Assembly: GCF_004011805.1 (NCBI RefSeq) | Contig: NZ_ML137196.1 | Coordinates: 305,024 to 369,023 of the forward strand | Direction of reading: 5' to 3' | Source of the DNA: Piscinibacter defluvii | Lineage (GTDB): Bacteria; Pseudomonadota; Gammaproteobacteria; Burkholderiales; Burkholderiaceae_C | Length of the DNA stretch: 64,000 bases | In this document: in pieces, positions 6,665 to 15,798 of the stretch | Position numbering within the stretch: the stretch's first letter is position 1 | How the letters are laid out: each line of letters starts with the position of its first letter | Program-made: the position numbers and the translations under genes | Notes under the pieces: model-generated | Database searches by the model: none | The model's input: only the letters and a program-made list of their open reading frames with translations | What the model was told of the DNA's origin: nothing

Positions 6665-8590
6665 CAGCGCGGCTTCGAACGCGCGTGCGAAGCGGGCGTC
6701 GTCGAACAGCGCGCAACGGCCGCGCTGCGCCTCGAGGCGGGCGCGCAGCGCGGCCAGCCGGCCGCCGCCGGCGCTGAGCTCGAGCGCCAGCGCCTCGTAG
6801 GCCGAGGCGTCCGCGCAGACCAGTTCGGGCAGCCCGGCCGCACCCAGCAGGCTCGCGGCCACACGCGACGCGAAGGTCTCGCCGCGGCAGGTGAGCACCG
6901 GCAGGCCGACCCACAGCGCGTCGCTGGCCGTCGTGTGCGCATTGCAGACGAAGGTGTCGAGGAACAGGTCGGCGCAGGCCAGCCGGGCCAGGTGCGCCGC
7001 CGCGTCCACGCGCGGGGCGAACACCAGCCGGGCCGGGTCGACGCCCGCCGCCAGCGCCGCCGCGCGCAGGCGCCTCTCGGCCCCGGCGTCCGGCTGCAGC
7101 AGCCACAGCACGCTGTCCGGGCGCGCCTGCAGCAGCCGCATCCACACGCGCCAGACACCCGGCTCGAGCTTGGCCGCCCCGTGCAGCGCGGCCCAGACGA
7201 AGCCCTGCGCCGGCAGCCCGAGGCTCGCCCGGGCCGGCGCCGGCGGGCGCACGCGGCGCGCATCGTTGGCCTGGTAGCTGTGCGGCAGGCGCACCACCGC
7301 CTCGTCGACCTCGGCGGCATGCTCGGGCGGCAGCACGGTCGCATCGGCGAGCAGCGCGTCGATCCACGGCGCGCCCTGGGTGCCGGGGAAGCCGAGCCAG
7401 CCAAGCTGCAGGGGCGCGAGGCGCCGCGCGAACAGCCCCGGCCGGGCGTCGCGGGTCGGCCCGCCGAGGTCGATCGCGATGTCCAGCGCGCAGGCGCGCG
7501 CGCGCTGCACCAGCGCCGCGTCGTCCAGCGCGGCCACGTCCTCGAAATGCTCGAAGGCGGCACGCAGGCGCCGGCGCAGCGGGTCCTCGTCGGCAGCCGC
7601 CCCGAAGGCGAAGCCGAAGGCCTCGATGCGCTCGCGCGGCAATCGCTCGATCAGTCCGACCGCCAGCCGCGCGGTGGCATGTTCGCGGAAGTCGGCGGAG
7701 AAGAAGCCGACCCGCAGGCGGCCATCGGCCGACGGCGGCGCGGGCGGCGGCCGCTCGGCCTGCACGCCGGCAAAGCCGGCCGAGAAGATGCGTGCGCAGG
7801 CCTGCAGCCGGGCGCGCGAGAGCGGCAGGTGCAGGGCCACGAAAGGCGCGAGAAGCGGCTCGCCGGCATTGATGGCGCGCGCGGCCTCGCCGCAGGCCGC
7901 GTCCAGCACGGCCCAATCGCATTGGCGCAGGGCAGCGTGCAGCCAGCGGCCGAACAGGTAGGGCGTGCCCGGCGCCGCCTGCAGCGCGGCCTGCAGCTGC
8001 TGCAGGCCAGCCTCGCCCTGGCCGCCGGCCTGCAACTGCTCGCCCCAGGCGGCCAGCGCCTCGATGCGGCCGGTGCGGCTCGCCTCGAGTGCCGGGTCCC
8101 GCGCCAGCGCCTGCTCGAAGGCGGCGGCCGCGGCCTGCGGCCGGCCCAGCGCGAGCAGGGCCTTGCCGTGGTTGTGGTGGGTGGCCGCGTCGGCCGCGCC
8201 GCGGGCCAGCAGCGCCTGCAGCACCGGCAGCGCCTCGGCCGCGCGGCCGAGGTCGAGCAGTGCGGCGGCGCGGTTGTTGGCGGCCCCGGCCTCGTCGGGC
8301 TGCAGCGCCAGCGCGCGCTCGGCACTGGCCAGCGCCTCGGCCGGGCGGCCCAGGTCGCGCAGCAGCGCCGCACGGTTCGACCAGGCCGCCGCCAGCCCGG
8401 GCGCCCGCGCAAGCGCCTGGTCCAGCCCGGCCAGCGCCGCGGCGAAACGGCCCTGCTGGTAGTCCAGCACCGCGCGCAGGTGCAGCGCGTCGACATGCCC
8501 GGGCTCGCGCGCGAGCAGCTCGTCGTAGCGCCGGCGCGCCGCGTCCCACTCGCCGCGCCGGTGCGCCTCCAGCGCCTGTGCCAGCAGCAT
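6521..8590 (-). CDS. TPR-containing GT41 (OGT/SPINDLY-like) glycosyltransferase
   Basis: A 689-residue protein that should transfer a sugar from a UDP-sugar to a protein. About six TPR-type helical pairs occupy residues 1-205. The catalytic region (about 290-650) matches eukaryotic O-GlcNAc transferase and bacterial GT41: SADFREHATARL with His304 aligned to the OGT active-site His, LQLGWLGFPGTQGAPWID (about 394-411), GAAKLEP with Lys474 aligned to the essential OGT Lys, and CNAHTTASDALW (549-560) followed by GETFASRVAAS. The start at 8590 shares one base with the stop of the caspase-like gene (TGATG). GT41 enzymes such as HMW1C glycosylate TpsA adhesins, and a TpsBA pair is in this same operon, so the exoprotein is the likely target (inference). 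The C-terminal tail of about 40 residues runs antisense to the convergent hydrolase gene. Confidence 0.88.
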   Translation of the reverse strand: MLLAQALEAHRRGEWDAARRRYDELLAREPGHVDALHLRAVLDYQQGRFAAALAGLDQALARAPGLAAAWSNRAALLRDLGRPAEALASAERALALQPDEAGAANNRAAALLDLGRAAEALPVLQALLARGAADAATHHNHGKALLALGRPQAAAAAFEQALARDPALEASRTGRIEALAAWGEQLQAGGQGEAGLQQLQAALQAAPGTPYLFGRWLHAALRQCDWAVLDAACGEAARAINAGEPLLAPFVALHLPLSRARLQACARIFSAGFAGVQAERPPPAPPSADGRLRVGFFSADFREHATARLAVGLIERLPRERIEAFGFAFGAAADEDPLRRRLRAAFEHFEDVAALDDAALVQRARACALDIAIDLGGPTRDARPGLFARRLAPLQLGWLGFPGTQGAPWIDALLADATVLPPEHAAEVDEAVVRLPHSYQANDARRVRPPAPARASLGLPAQGFVWAALHGAAKLEPGVWRVWMRLLQARPDSVLWLLQPDAGAERRLRAAALAAGVDPARLVFAPRVDAAAHLARLACADLFLDTFVCNAHTTASDALWVGLPVLTCRGETFASRVAASLLGAAGLPELVCADASAYEALALELSAGGGRLAALRARLEAQRGRCALFDDARFARAFEAALSALWQRHRSGAPAIGLQVLEDAGGHLRIVEQPTVAQPACADEVPGRQ

Positions 8591-9903
8591 CAGCGGCGCG
8601 TGTCGAGCTGGCGCGGCGGCGTGTAGTTGTTCGCGCGCGCCAGGTTCAGGAAGCGCGAGGCCTCGGCATCGCGCCGGTCGACGTTGCGGAAATGCTCGCT
8701 GAGCTGGTAGGCCGCGATGCCGTTGCCGAGGTAGGCGGCGAAGATCATCCAGCGGCCGCGGTCGCTGCGCTCGATCAGCTCGCCGGCCGGCGGCAGCGGC
8801 AGGCTCTCGGCCACCCGCATCGCGGCGTACTTGTCGCCACGCACGGCGCGCTGCGCGTCCTCGCCCAGGCGCGGACCGAGCTGCGCCGCCAGTGCCGCGA
8901 CGTCCAGGTTCAGACGCGCCTGGCGCGCCGCGCTGACCACCTTCTCCAGTTCGCCGATGCGGCCCTGCGCCACGTCGGCCTGGTCCTCGGGCAGCTTCTG
9001 CGCCAGCGCCTTGAGCTTGTCGATCGCCTCCTCGGGCGCGGCGATGCGGCGCGTCGACTCCAGTTCGTCCACCGCCACGGCAGCGGAGGCGGTGGCGATC
9101 CAGGACGGGTCGCCACTCACGTTGCTGGCCAGCTCGGGCAGCTGCGCATTGCGCCCGAAGGCCTTGACGATCGGCTCGATGCTGTTGACCTTGCGCGCCA
9201 CCTTGACCCGCACCCTCTCGAGCGTCAGGAAGATCGAGCGGCCCGGGTCGGTGACGTCCAGCTCGGCCAGCAGCGCCTCGGCGAACATGGTGTAGCGCGC
9301 CGGGTCGTTCGGCGCGAAGGCGCGCTTGCCCGGGCCGGTGGCGAAGGCCACGTGGCAGCCGTCCGGCGGCATGGTCTGGTTGTAGCCCTCGGTGGGCGAG
9401 CGCGGCCGGTCCGGCGTGCGGCAGGCGTCGACCAGGATGACGGTGGCGGCGCGGCCGGACGGGCGCTTCAGCCGCGTGAACACCTCGCGCTCGAGCGAGA
9501 TGCAGGTCTTGGCCAGCTGCGCCGGCGCGGACTCCAGGTTGCCGCCGGCGGGAACCAGGAAGTTCTCCGCGTTCGACTGGAAGCCGTGGCCGACGAAGTA
9601 GAACGCGCCGGCGAGCGCCGGATTGGCGGCGATCGTGCGCTGCAGCTTCTCGAGTTCGGCCTGCACCTGCGCGACCGGCGGATCGTGCAGCGCGACGGTC
9701 GCGAAGCCGAGCTTGCCGAGCCGCTGCTCCAGGTCGGCGATGCACTTGCGCGCCGGCGGCAGGTTCTCCTCGTTCGGGTTGTACGAGGTGTTGCCCACCA
9801 GCAGCGCCTGGCCGCTGGCGGCGGCCCGCGCCGGTCGCGGCAGCGCTGCGCCCAGCGCGGCCGCGCCGGTGGCGTGCAGCAGGCGGCGCCGGCGCAGCGC
9901 CAT
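8590..9903 (-). CDS. Caspase-like (peptidase C14) protein with exported N-terminus
   Basis: A 437-residue protein with a caspase/metacaspase p20-like fold at about residues 31-230. The predicted catalytic dyad is His106 in YFVGHGFQSN and Cys161 in ILVDACRTP. The N-terminus MALRRRRLLHATGAAALGAA with ARA-A at 26-29 looks like a twin-arginine-type or Sec signal, implying periplasmic or exported location. The middle is helical, and the C-terminal 60 residues (AAYLGNGIAAYQLSEHF) resemble a Sel1-like repeat. It shares single-base TGATG junctions with the TpsA gene before it and the glycosyltransferase gene after it, so the three are translationally coupled. Possible roles are processing the exoprotein, quality control or a stress protease; none is shown by sequence. 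Confidence 0.82.
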   Translation of the reverse strand: MALRRRRLLHATGAAALGAALPRPARAAASGQALLVGNTSYNPNEENLPPARKCIADLEQRLGKLGFATVALHDPPVAQVQAELEKLQRTIAANPALAGAFYFVGHGFQSNAENFLVPAGGNLESAPAQLAKTCISLEREVFTRLKRPSGRAATVILVDACRTPDRPRSPTEGYNQTMPPDGCHVAFATGPGKRAFAPNDPARYTMFAEALLAELDVTDPGRSIFLTLERVRVKVARKVNSIEPIVKAFGRNAQLPELASNVSGDPSWIATASAAVAVDELESTRRIAAPEEAIDKLKALAQKLPEDQADVAQGRIGELEKVVSAARQARLNLDVAALAAQLGPRLGEDAQRAVRGDKYAAMRVAESLPLPPAGELIERSDRGRWMIFAAYLGNGIAAYQLSEHFRNVDRRDAEASRFLNLARANNYTPPRQLDTRR

Positions 9904-12900
9904 CAGCGGCAGCCCAGGCCCGCGCCGCCGCCGGCGCAGGCATCCGGGCGCTTGGCCGAGTCGATGTTGTCCACCGCGGGCGCGGCCAGCCCGGTCTCGA
10001 ACACCAGCCCGCGCGAGAGCTGCTTGCGGATGTTCTCCTTGCCGAAGCCGGCCGCCAGCGCCTCGGCCATCGCGCGGCGGAACGGTTCCTGCGCGTCCGA
10101 CAGGCCCTGCAGGTAGCGCGTGTAGCGCACGTCCTCGAAGGCGCCCTGCGCCACCGTCAGGATGCGCACCGTCAGGCCCTGGCCGCTGCTGTCCAGCGCC
10201 AGCGGCGAGACGTTGTAGTTGGCCGCGTCGGCGCCGGTCAGCGTGATGCCCGACACCGTCACCGGCTTGCCCAGGCCGGGGTCGGGCGACGACACGTTGC
10301 CGACCGCGCCGCTCGCGTCGACCGCGACCGCATCGCTGGGCAGCAGGCCGGAGAGCTGCAGGTCGTCGGTGACCAGGCGCACCTGGGTCGAGCCGTTGAC
10401 CACCCGGTTGACGGCGCGCAGGCCCGACAGCGTCAGCGTCAGCGCGCTGATGTTGACGGTCGGTGCGCTCGCGTCGGTCAGCGTGTAGTTGGCCGCGTCG
10501 GCGCCGCCGAGCGCGAGCCCGGCCACGGTCACCGGCTTGGCCGTGCCGACGTTCTTGTCGGACATCGTGCCGCTGGCACCGGCCAGCGAGAGCGTCACGT
10601 CGTCACCGCTGACGGTGTTGTTCAGCGTGGCCGCCGAGCCGTTCAGCGCCACCGCCGTGGTGCCGTCGTAGGCCCGGTCGACCGCGGTGATGCCGTTGGA
10701 GGTGATGCCGCGCGGCGTGATCGTCACGGTCGGCGTGCCGCCGACCGTGACGGTGTAGTTGCCGGCATCGGCGCCGCCGACCGACACGATGCCACCGGTC
10801 ACCGGCTTGGCGGTGCCGACGTTCTTGTCCGCCATGTTGCCGGTACCGGCACCGAGCGTCACCACGTCGCTGCCGAGCAGCCCGGTCAACGTGGCGGCCG
10901 AGGTGCTCAGCGCGACCTGCGTGCCGCCGTCGTAGACGCGGTCGACCCCGGTCACGCCGTCGGCGGTGATGGGCCGCGGCGTGATGGTGACGGTCGGCGA
11001 GTTCACCGAGGCCAGCACGTAGTTGCCGGCATCGGCCCCCGCCAGACCGGCGTTGGCCACCGTCACCGCCTTGCCGGCGCCGACGTTCTTGTCGGCCATC
11101 GTGCCGGTGGCGCCGGCCAGCGACAGCGTCACCGCGTCGCCGGTGACGGTGTTGGCCAGCGTCGCGCCGGCCGCGCTCAGCGCCACCTGGGTGGTGGCGT
11201 CGTAGACCCGGTCGACCGCGGTGATGCCGCTGCCGGTGATGGTGCGCGGGTCGATCGTGAAGGCCGGCGCGCCGGCGGTGGCATCGGTGAAGCCGGCGAA
11301 CTGCAGGCCGTAGTGCGCCACGCCGCCCAGGTCGGTGCCGGACGTGTTGCCGCTGGCGGCCACCGTGTAGGCCTTGCTGGCGCCGGCGTTCTTGTCGGCG
11401 AAGCTGCCTGACGTGTCGACCGTGTAGTTGCTCAGGCTGAACGAACCTTCGCCGAACAGGCCGGTGGCCGTGGTGCCGCCGAAGGCGTAGGCGAAGCCGG
11501 TGGTGCCGTCGTAGGTCCGGGTGGTCGCCACCCAGTCGGTGGCCGGCGTGTCGATCGTGCCGGTGGCGCTGGTGACGAACAGGTTGCCCGTGGTCGGCAG
11601 CGCACCGGTCCAGTCACCGTAGACGATGCCGTTGAAGTCGGTCGCGGCCGTGCCGAAGGCCAGCGAGGTGCCCAGGTTGTCCTGCGCCGGATCGGTGGAA
11701 CGCACGATGAAGCGGCCACCCGCGCCGGTCTGCAGCGCGGCGCCGGTGTCGGTGGCGTTGACGAAGCCGGCGGTCGTCAGGTCGATCAGCGCACCGGTGG
11801 TGTTGATGCCGGCGGTGTCCAGCGTCAGCACGCCGGTGCTGCTGGCCCGCACGTCGCCGGCACCGCGCCCGGAGATGATCAGCGGGCCCTGTGCCGCGAG
11901 CTCGAAGTCGCCGCCGGCGGCGAAGCCGACCGCGCCGAGGAACTGGTTGCCGGCGTTGGTCAGCAGCGCGGCGTCGGTGCCGGTGGTGGTGATGTTCGTG
12001 ACGCCCGAGACCGTCAGCGCGCCGCTCTGCGTCAGGCCGCCGGTGGCGCTGAGGGTGAAGTCACCGCCGACGCTGCCCTGCACGCTCATCGGCGTGCCGG
12101 CCGGGTTGTCGTTGCGCAGCGTGACGCCGGCGGTGTCCAGCGTCAGGCTGCCGATGCGGTTGTTCGGGCTCTGCAGGTTCAGCGTGATGGCCGCATCGCC
12201 GAAGGCCTGCGCGGTGACCTGCGCGGCGACGATGCCGCCGGCCTGCGCATCCTCGAACACGCTGGCCGAGACGTCCTGCGGCGAGTTGAAGTTCACCTGC
12301 TGCGCGGTGATGACGTTGCTGATGAAGCTGCTGCTCGCGGTCAGCGACACCGAGCCGAGCGACTGGATCGGCGCGCCGATGGCGATCGAGTCGCTGAAGC
12401 CGCCGCCGGTGTTCAGCGCCAGCGAGCTGTTGTTCAGCGTCATCGGGCTGCTGATGGTCAGCGTCGGGCTGGTCAGCGTGAGCGTGGTGGCCGCGCCGCC
12501 GGCGGCCACGGTGAGCGGCGCGGTGACGCTGATCTGGAAGTCCGCCGCCAGGTCCACGTCGGTGGTGGCCAGCAGCGTGGCGACCCGCGTGGACGTGATG
12601 CGGCTGGCCGCCCCGGCGAAGTCGGCCAGCGTCAGCGAGGACGCCACCAGGTCGTCGCCGACCGTGTTGTCGCCGTTGATGTCGGCCGTGGCGCCGATCT
12701 GCAGCGTCGACGGGTCGAGCAGCAGCGTGCCGCGCTGCGCCCCCGGCGCGCGCAGGTCGGCGCTGCCGAGGAAGCTCAGGTGCTGCTTGCCCGACACCTC
12801 GGCCAGGCCGCCGTTGCCGCCGCCCGCGCCGCGCGCCGCGATGTGCCCCTCGAAGCGCGTCAGCGCGTCGGACCAGACCACCGCGGTGCCGCCGTCGCCC

Positions 12901-13952
12901 TGGACGCGGGCGCTGACGTCGATGCTCGCGTGGGCGCCGACCGCCGTGACCTGCGCGTGCGGCTGCGGCCCCTCGCCGCGCAGCCCGCCGCCGACCAGCA
13001 CCGTGCCGCCGCCGGCCGCGCCCGAGGCGTCGATGCGGGCCGCGCCGAGCAGGCCGATGCGCTGGCCGGTCACCTCGACGCTGCCGCCCTCCAGGCCGGC
13101 GCCGCCGCGTGCGTCGAGCGTGCCGGTGACACGCACCACGCCGGCATCGCCGCCGGAGAGCACGATCCTGCCGTCGCGCTGCTCGATGCTGCGCGCGCGC
13201 ACCACGCCGCCGACCTGCATCACCGTGCCCAGCGCCGCCTCGGCCGCCGCCACCTGCAGCGACACCTGCCCGCCGTCGGCCACGATGCGGCCGCTGTTGG
13301 CCACGCGTGCCGCCACCGCCTCGACCGGCACGCGGATGCTCAGCAGGCCGGAGCCGGTCGGGTCGATCTCGACCGCGCTGCCGGCCGCCAGCGCGGCGGT
13401 GCCGCCCGGCGCGACGATGCTGCCGCTGTTGCCGACGCGCCGGCCGGCCAGCACGACATGGCCGCCCTCGGCGGCGCGCAGCGTGCCGGCATTGCGCACC
13501 GCGGCGCTGCTGTCGCCGGACAGGCGCAGTTGCCCGGCCATCAGCGCATCCACGTCGGCCTTCAGCGTGGTGGCCACCAGCGCGCCGACGCTGACCTGCG
13601 ATCCGGGCGCGAACAGCACGCCGTTGGTGTTCTGCAGGAACACGTGACCGTTGGCCGTCAGGTTGCCGTAGATGACGCTGGCGTCGTCGCCGACGATGCG
13701 GTTCAGCGCCACCGAGTTGCGCCCGGGCTGGACGAAACGCACCGTGTTGCCGGCGCCGATCGAGAAGCTCTGCCAGTCGGCCACCAGGCGATCGGTGGTC
13801 TGGCGCACGGTCATCGTGCTGCCGCTGCTGCTGATGCTGCCGCTGCCGCGCACGATGGTGCCGCCGGTGGGCAGTGCGGCGCCCTGCGCCAGCGCCAGCG
13901 AGCAGGCACAGGCCAGCGGGGTGAGCAGGAAGACGCGACGCGTCGACTTCAT
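9903..13952 (-). CDS. Two-partner secretion exoprotein (TpsA; FHA/HMW-like) with YDG repeats
   Basis: A 1349-residue secreted protein. The signal peptide is MKSTRRVFLLTPLACACSLA; the TPS secretion domain follows, with NRIVGDDASVIYGNL and the NTNGVLFAPGS motif (about residues 75-105) typical of filamentous-haemagglutinin N-termini. A long beta-helix-like region runs to about residue 810, then five tandem repeats of about 90 residues carry YDGTT, MADKNVG and GADAGNY motifs (YDG/MBG-type domains). The last 80 residues are a separate domain ending with DACAGGGAGLGCR; Cys1339 and Cys1348 appear to be the only cysteines of the mature protein, as in the HMW1 anchoring loop. The gene lies 11 bases after tpsB with ribosome site AAGGAGA. 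It is probably a surface adhesin or matrix protein, glycosylated by the operon GT41 enzyme (inference). Confidence 0.88.
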   Translation of the reverse strand: MKSTRRVFLLTPLACACSLALAQGAALPTGGTIVRGSGSISSSGSTMTVRQTTDRLVADWQSFSIGAGNTVRFVQPGRNSVALNRIVGDDASVIYGNLTANGHVFLQNTNGVLFAPGSQVSVGALVATTLKADVDALMAGQLRLSGDSSAAVRNAGTLRAAEGGHVVLAGRRVGNSGSIVAPGGTAALAAGSAVEIDPTGSGLLSIRVPVEAVAARVANSGRIVADGGQVSLQVAAAEAALGTVMQVGGVVRARSIEQRDGRIVLSGGDAGVVRVTGTLDARGGAGLEGGSVEVTGQRIGLLGAARIDASGAAGGGTVLVGGGLRGEGPQPHAQVTAVGAHASIDVSARVQGDGGTAVVWSDALTRFEGHIAARGAGGGNGGLAEVSGKQHLSFLGSADLRAPGAQRGTLLLDPSTLQIGATADINGDNTVGDDLVASSLTLADFAGAASRITSTRVATLLATTDVDLAADFQISVTAPLTVAAGGAATTLTLTSPTLTISSPMTLNNSSLALNTGGGFSDSIAIGAPIQSLGSVSLTASSSFISNVITAQQVNFNSPQDVSASVFEDAQAGGIVAAQVTAQAFGDAAITLNLQSPNNRIGSLTLDTAGVTLRNDNPAGTPMSVQGSVGGDFTLSATGGLTQSGALTVSGVTNITTTGTDAALLTNAGNQFLGAVGFAAGGDFELAAQGPLIISGRGAGDVRASSTGVLTLDTAGINTTGALIDLTTAGFVNATDTGAALQTGAGGRFIVRSTDPAQDNLGTSLAFGTAATDFNGIVYGDWTGALPTTGNLFVTSATGTIDTPATDWVATTRTYDGTTGFAYAFGGTTATGLFGEGSFSLSNYTVDTSGSFADKNAGASKAYTVAASGNTSGTDLGGVAHYGLQFAGFTDATAGAPAFTIDPRTITGSGITAVDRVYDATTQVALSAAGATLANTVTGDAVTLSLAGATGTMADKNVGAGKAVTVANAGLAGADAGNYVLASVNSPTVTITPRPITADGVTGVDRVYDGGTQVALSTSAATLTGLLGSDVVTLGAGTGNMADKNVGTAKPVTGGIVSVGGADAGNYTVTVGGTPTVTITPRGITSNGITAVDRAYDGTTAVALNGSAATLNNTVSGDDVTLSLAGASGTMSDKNVGTAKPVTVAGLALGGADAANYTLTDASAPTVNISALTLTLSGLRAVNRVVNGSTQVRLVTDDLQLSGLLPSDAVAVDASGAVGNVSSPDPGLGKPVTVSGITLTGADAANYNVSPLALDSSGQGLTVRILTVAQGAFEDVRYTRYLQGLSDAQEPFRRAMAEALAAGFGKENIRKQLSRGLVFETGLAAPAVDNIDSAKRPDACAGGGAGLGCR
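10160..11515 (-). repeat. Five tandem YDG-type repeat units inside the TpsA gene
   Basis: The DNA encodes five units of about 270 bases, with YD(G/A)xT or the diverged VNGST beginning near positions 11513, 11207, 10936, 10665 and 10400. Units 2 to 4 share long near-identical stretches (for example, those encoding DKNVG and GADAGNY), while the first and last are more diverged. This pattern fits expansion by unequal recombination with the edge units drifting. The repeats probably form a stalk of Ig-like folds that holds the N-terminal domain away from the cell. Confidence 0.8.
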
Positions 13953-13963
13953 CGTGATCTCCT

Positions 13964-15703
13964 TCAGAACGGCTGGCTCAGCTGCACGTAGGCGCGGGTG
14001 CGAGAGTCGTCGCTCTGCGCCACCGCGTCGCCGCGCACGGCCAGGTAGCCCTTGACGATCAGCCCGTTGGCGCCGCCGTAGGTCAGGCCGATGCCGTGGC
14101 CCATCAGCTTGCGGATGTTGCGCGAGCTGTCGCCCACGCGGGGCTCCTGGTGCAGCTGCCCGTAGGCGTAGTCGCCGAACACCGCCAGCACCCAGTCGCC
14201 CGGCAGCGCCTCGATGGCCAGCGGCTTGCGGTACTCCCAGCCGCCGATCAGGCCGTGGTCGCTCGGCGACTCGGGCGCCGGGTAGGCCCGCACGCCGCTC
14301 GGTCCGCCGAGGCTGAACTTCTCCGAGCTGTCGAGGTTCTTGCTCGCGTACTGGCCCGAGAGGCTGAAGTACAGGTAGTCCTTGTTCGGCAGCACCTGCA
14401 GGCGCGAGGCGGTGAAGCCCAGCTTGGCGTAGCCGCCGTTGGTCTTGAAGCCACCGTCGCCCTGGTCGAGGTCGAGTTCGCTGGGGGTGTCGATGTCCAG
14501 CTTGCCGCCCACCAGCGTCAGCGAGTAGTTGCTGATGCCGCCGCCGAAGATCGTGTCGCGGAAGTCGCCCACCGCGCCGAGCGTCACGTAGCTCGTCACG
14601 CCTTTCTTGATGACCAGCGGATAGGTGCTCACCGTGTCGTCGAACTTGCGCACGTCGGCGCTCGCGGTCAGGAACAGGTTGGTGTTGCGCGAGCGGACCT
14701 GCGGATGCAGGAACTGCAGCGACAGCGCCTGGGCGGTGCCGTGGGCGTCGAGCGCCTCGAGCGAATCGCCGAGCTTGTACTTCAGGAAGCTGGCCGCCAC
14801 GCCGACCTTCGTGCCGTAGGCGTTGACCGGGGTCAGCCAGGCGGCGCGCACGAAGGCCGAGCCGCCGTTCAGCGAGGCCTGGCCGCGGATCGAGAACACG
14901 TCGCCGCGGCCGGCGAGGTTGAACCACTCGCCGTTGGCGAACAGGCGGTAGCGGCCGGTGAAGACCGAGCCGCCGTTGTCGAACTCGAGCGAGTAGGCGC
15001 TGCCCTTGGCCGCCGACACCTTGATCGTCAGGTCGGCCTGGCCGACCTTCTCGCCCGGGGTCAGCGAGGAGGTCACCGCGATGCCGCGCAGGTCGCCCAG
15101 CGTGAACAGCGCGCTCTCGATCAGCTCGCGCTCGGCCACCGGGTTGCCGCGCAGCCGGGCGACGATGTTGTCCATCAGTTCAGCGGATACCTTGACGCCC
15201 GGCTCGGCCTCGATCTGCACCGCGCCGATCCGGCCGATCAGCACCTGCAGCGTGACCGTGCCGTCGACCAGCTGCTGCTCGGGCACGTAGGCCTGGGCGA
15301 GGAAGTAGCCCTGGCGCTGCAGCGCGACCTCGACGTCCTTGGCCGCGTCCTCCAGGTCGACGAGCGTCTTGCGCGGCCCGGTGTATTTCTGCAGCATCGG
15401 CAGCAGCGCGGCGCGCCGCTCGGGAGTCAGCACGTCGAGCCCCGCGATCCGGAAGGCCTTGACCTCGATGCTCGGTCCGCCGCTCGTCGGCGCCGTCACG
15501 GCCCGCGGCAGCACCAGTTCGGCGGGCGGTTTGCCGAGCGCCGGGGCCGGCACGCCCTGGGGCTGCGCCTGCTGCAGCAGCGAGCCGGCGCTGGGTTGAT
15601 TCGGCACGGTCTGCTGCGCCGCAACCGCCAGCGGCAGCAGGCACGGCAGCAGGCCCGGTGTCCAGCGGCGGGCGCGGCGGCCCTCAGGGGATGCGGATGT
15701 CAC
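13964..15703 (-). CDS. TpsB outer-membrane transporter (FhaC/HMW1B/ShlB family)
   Basis: A 579-residue Omp85-superfamily transporter that would move the TpsA protein across the outer membrane. It has an N-terminal signal sequence ending near AVAAQQ, a proline-rich linker, two POTRA-like domains (about residues 75-235, including the ALQRQGYFLAQAYVP segment) and a 16-strand barrel with the conserved loop-6 motif as GGPSGVRAYPAPE, where VRAYP stands for VRGY. The last residue is Phe, as expected for recognition by the BAM machinery. It is the first gene of the four-gene operon; the promoter should lie in the 95 bases between it and the end of the marR gene, but no convincing -35/-10 was picked out. 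Confidence 0.92.
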   Translation of the reverse strand: MTSASPEGRRARRWTPGLLPCLLPLAVAAQQTVPNQPSAGSLLQQAQPQGVPAPALGKPPAELVLPRAVTAPTSGGPSIEVKAFRIAGLDVLTPERRAALLPMLQKYTGPRKTLVDLEDAAKDVEVALQRQGYFLAQAYVPEQQLVDGTVTLQVLIGRIGAVQIEAEPGVKVSAELMDNIVARLRGNPVAERELIESALFTLGDLRGIAVTSSLTPGEKVGQADLTIKVSAAKGSAYSLEFDNGGSVFTGRYRLFANGEWFNLAGRGDVFSIRGQASLNGGSAFVRAAWLTPVNAYGTKVGVAASFLKYKLGDSLEALDAHGTAQALSLQFLHPQVRSRNTNLFLTASADVRKFDDTVSTYPLVIKKGVTSYVTLGAVGDFRDTIFGGGISNYSLTLVGGKLDIDTPSELDLDQGDGGFKTNGGYAKLGFTASRLQVLPNKDYLYFSLSGQYASKNLDSSEKFSLGGPSGVRAYPAPESPSDHGLIGGWEYRKPLAIEALPGDWVLAVFGDYAYGQLHQEPRVGDSSRNIRKLMGHGIGLTYGGANGLIVKGYLAVRGDAVAQSDDSRTRAYVQLSQPF

Positions 15704-15798
15704 GAGGCCACCTGTCGGTTCGAAGACCGCTGGACCTTACGAAGCGCACCCCGCGGTGTCAATCACCCGGGCAAGGCCGCGGCAGCGCCGCCACACCT

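Noticed and set aside
6935-8626. A 563-codon plus-strand frame over the glycosyltransferase gene
   Set aside because: It is the antisense shadow of a gene with clear GT41 and TPR motifs; no ribosome site or domain of its own.
10160-11515. Tandem DNA repeats read as a satellite or array element
   Set aside because: The period of about 270 bases keeps one reading frame and encodes YDG-type protein repeats inside the exoprotein gene.
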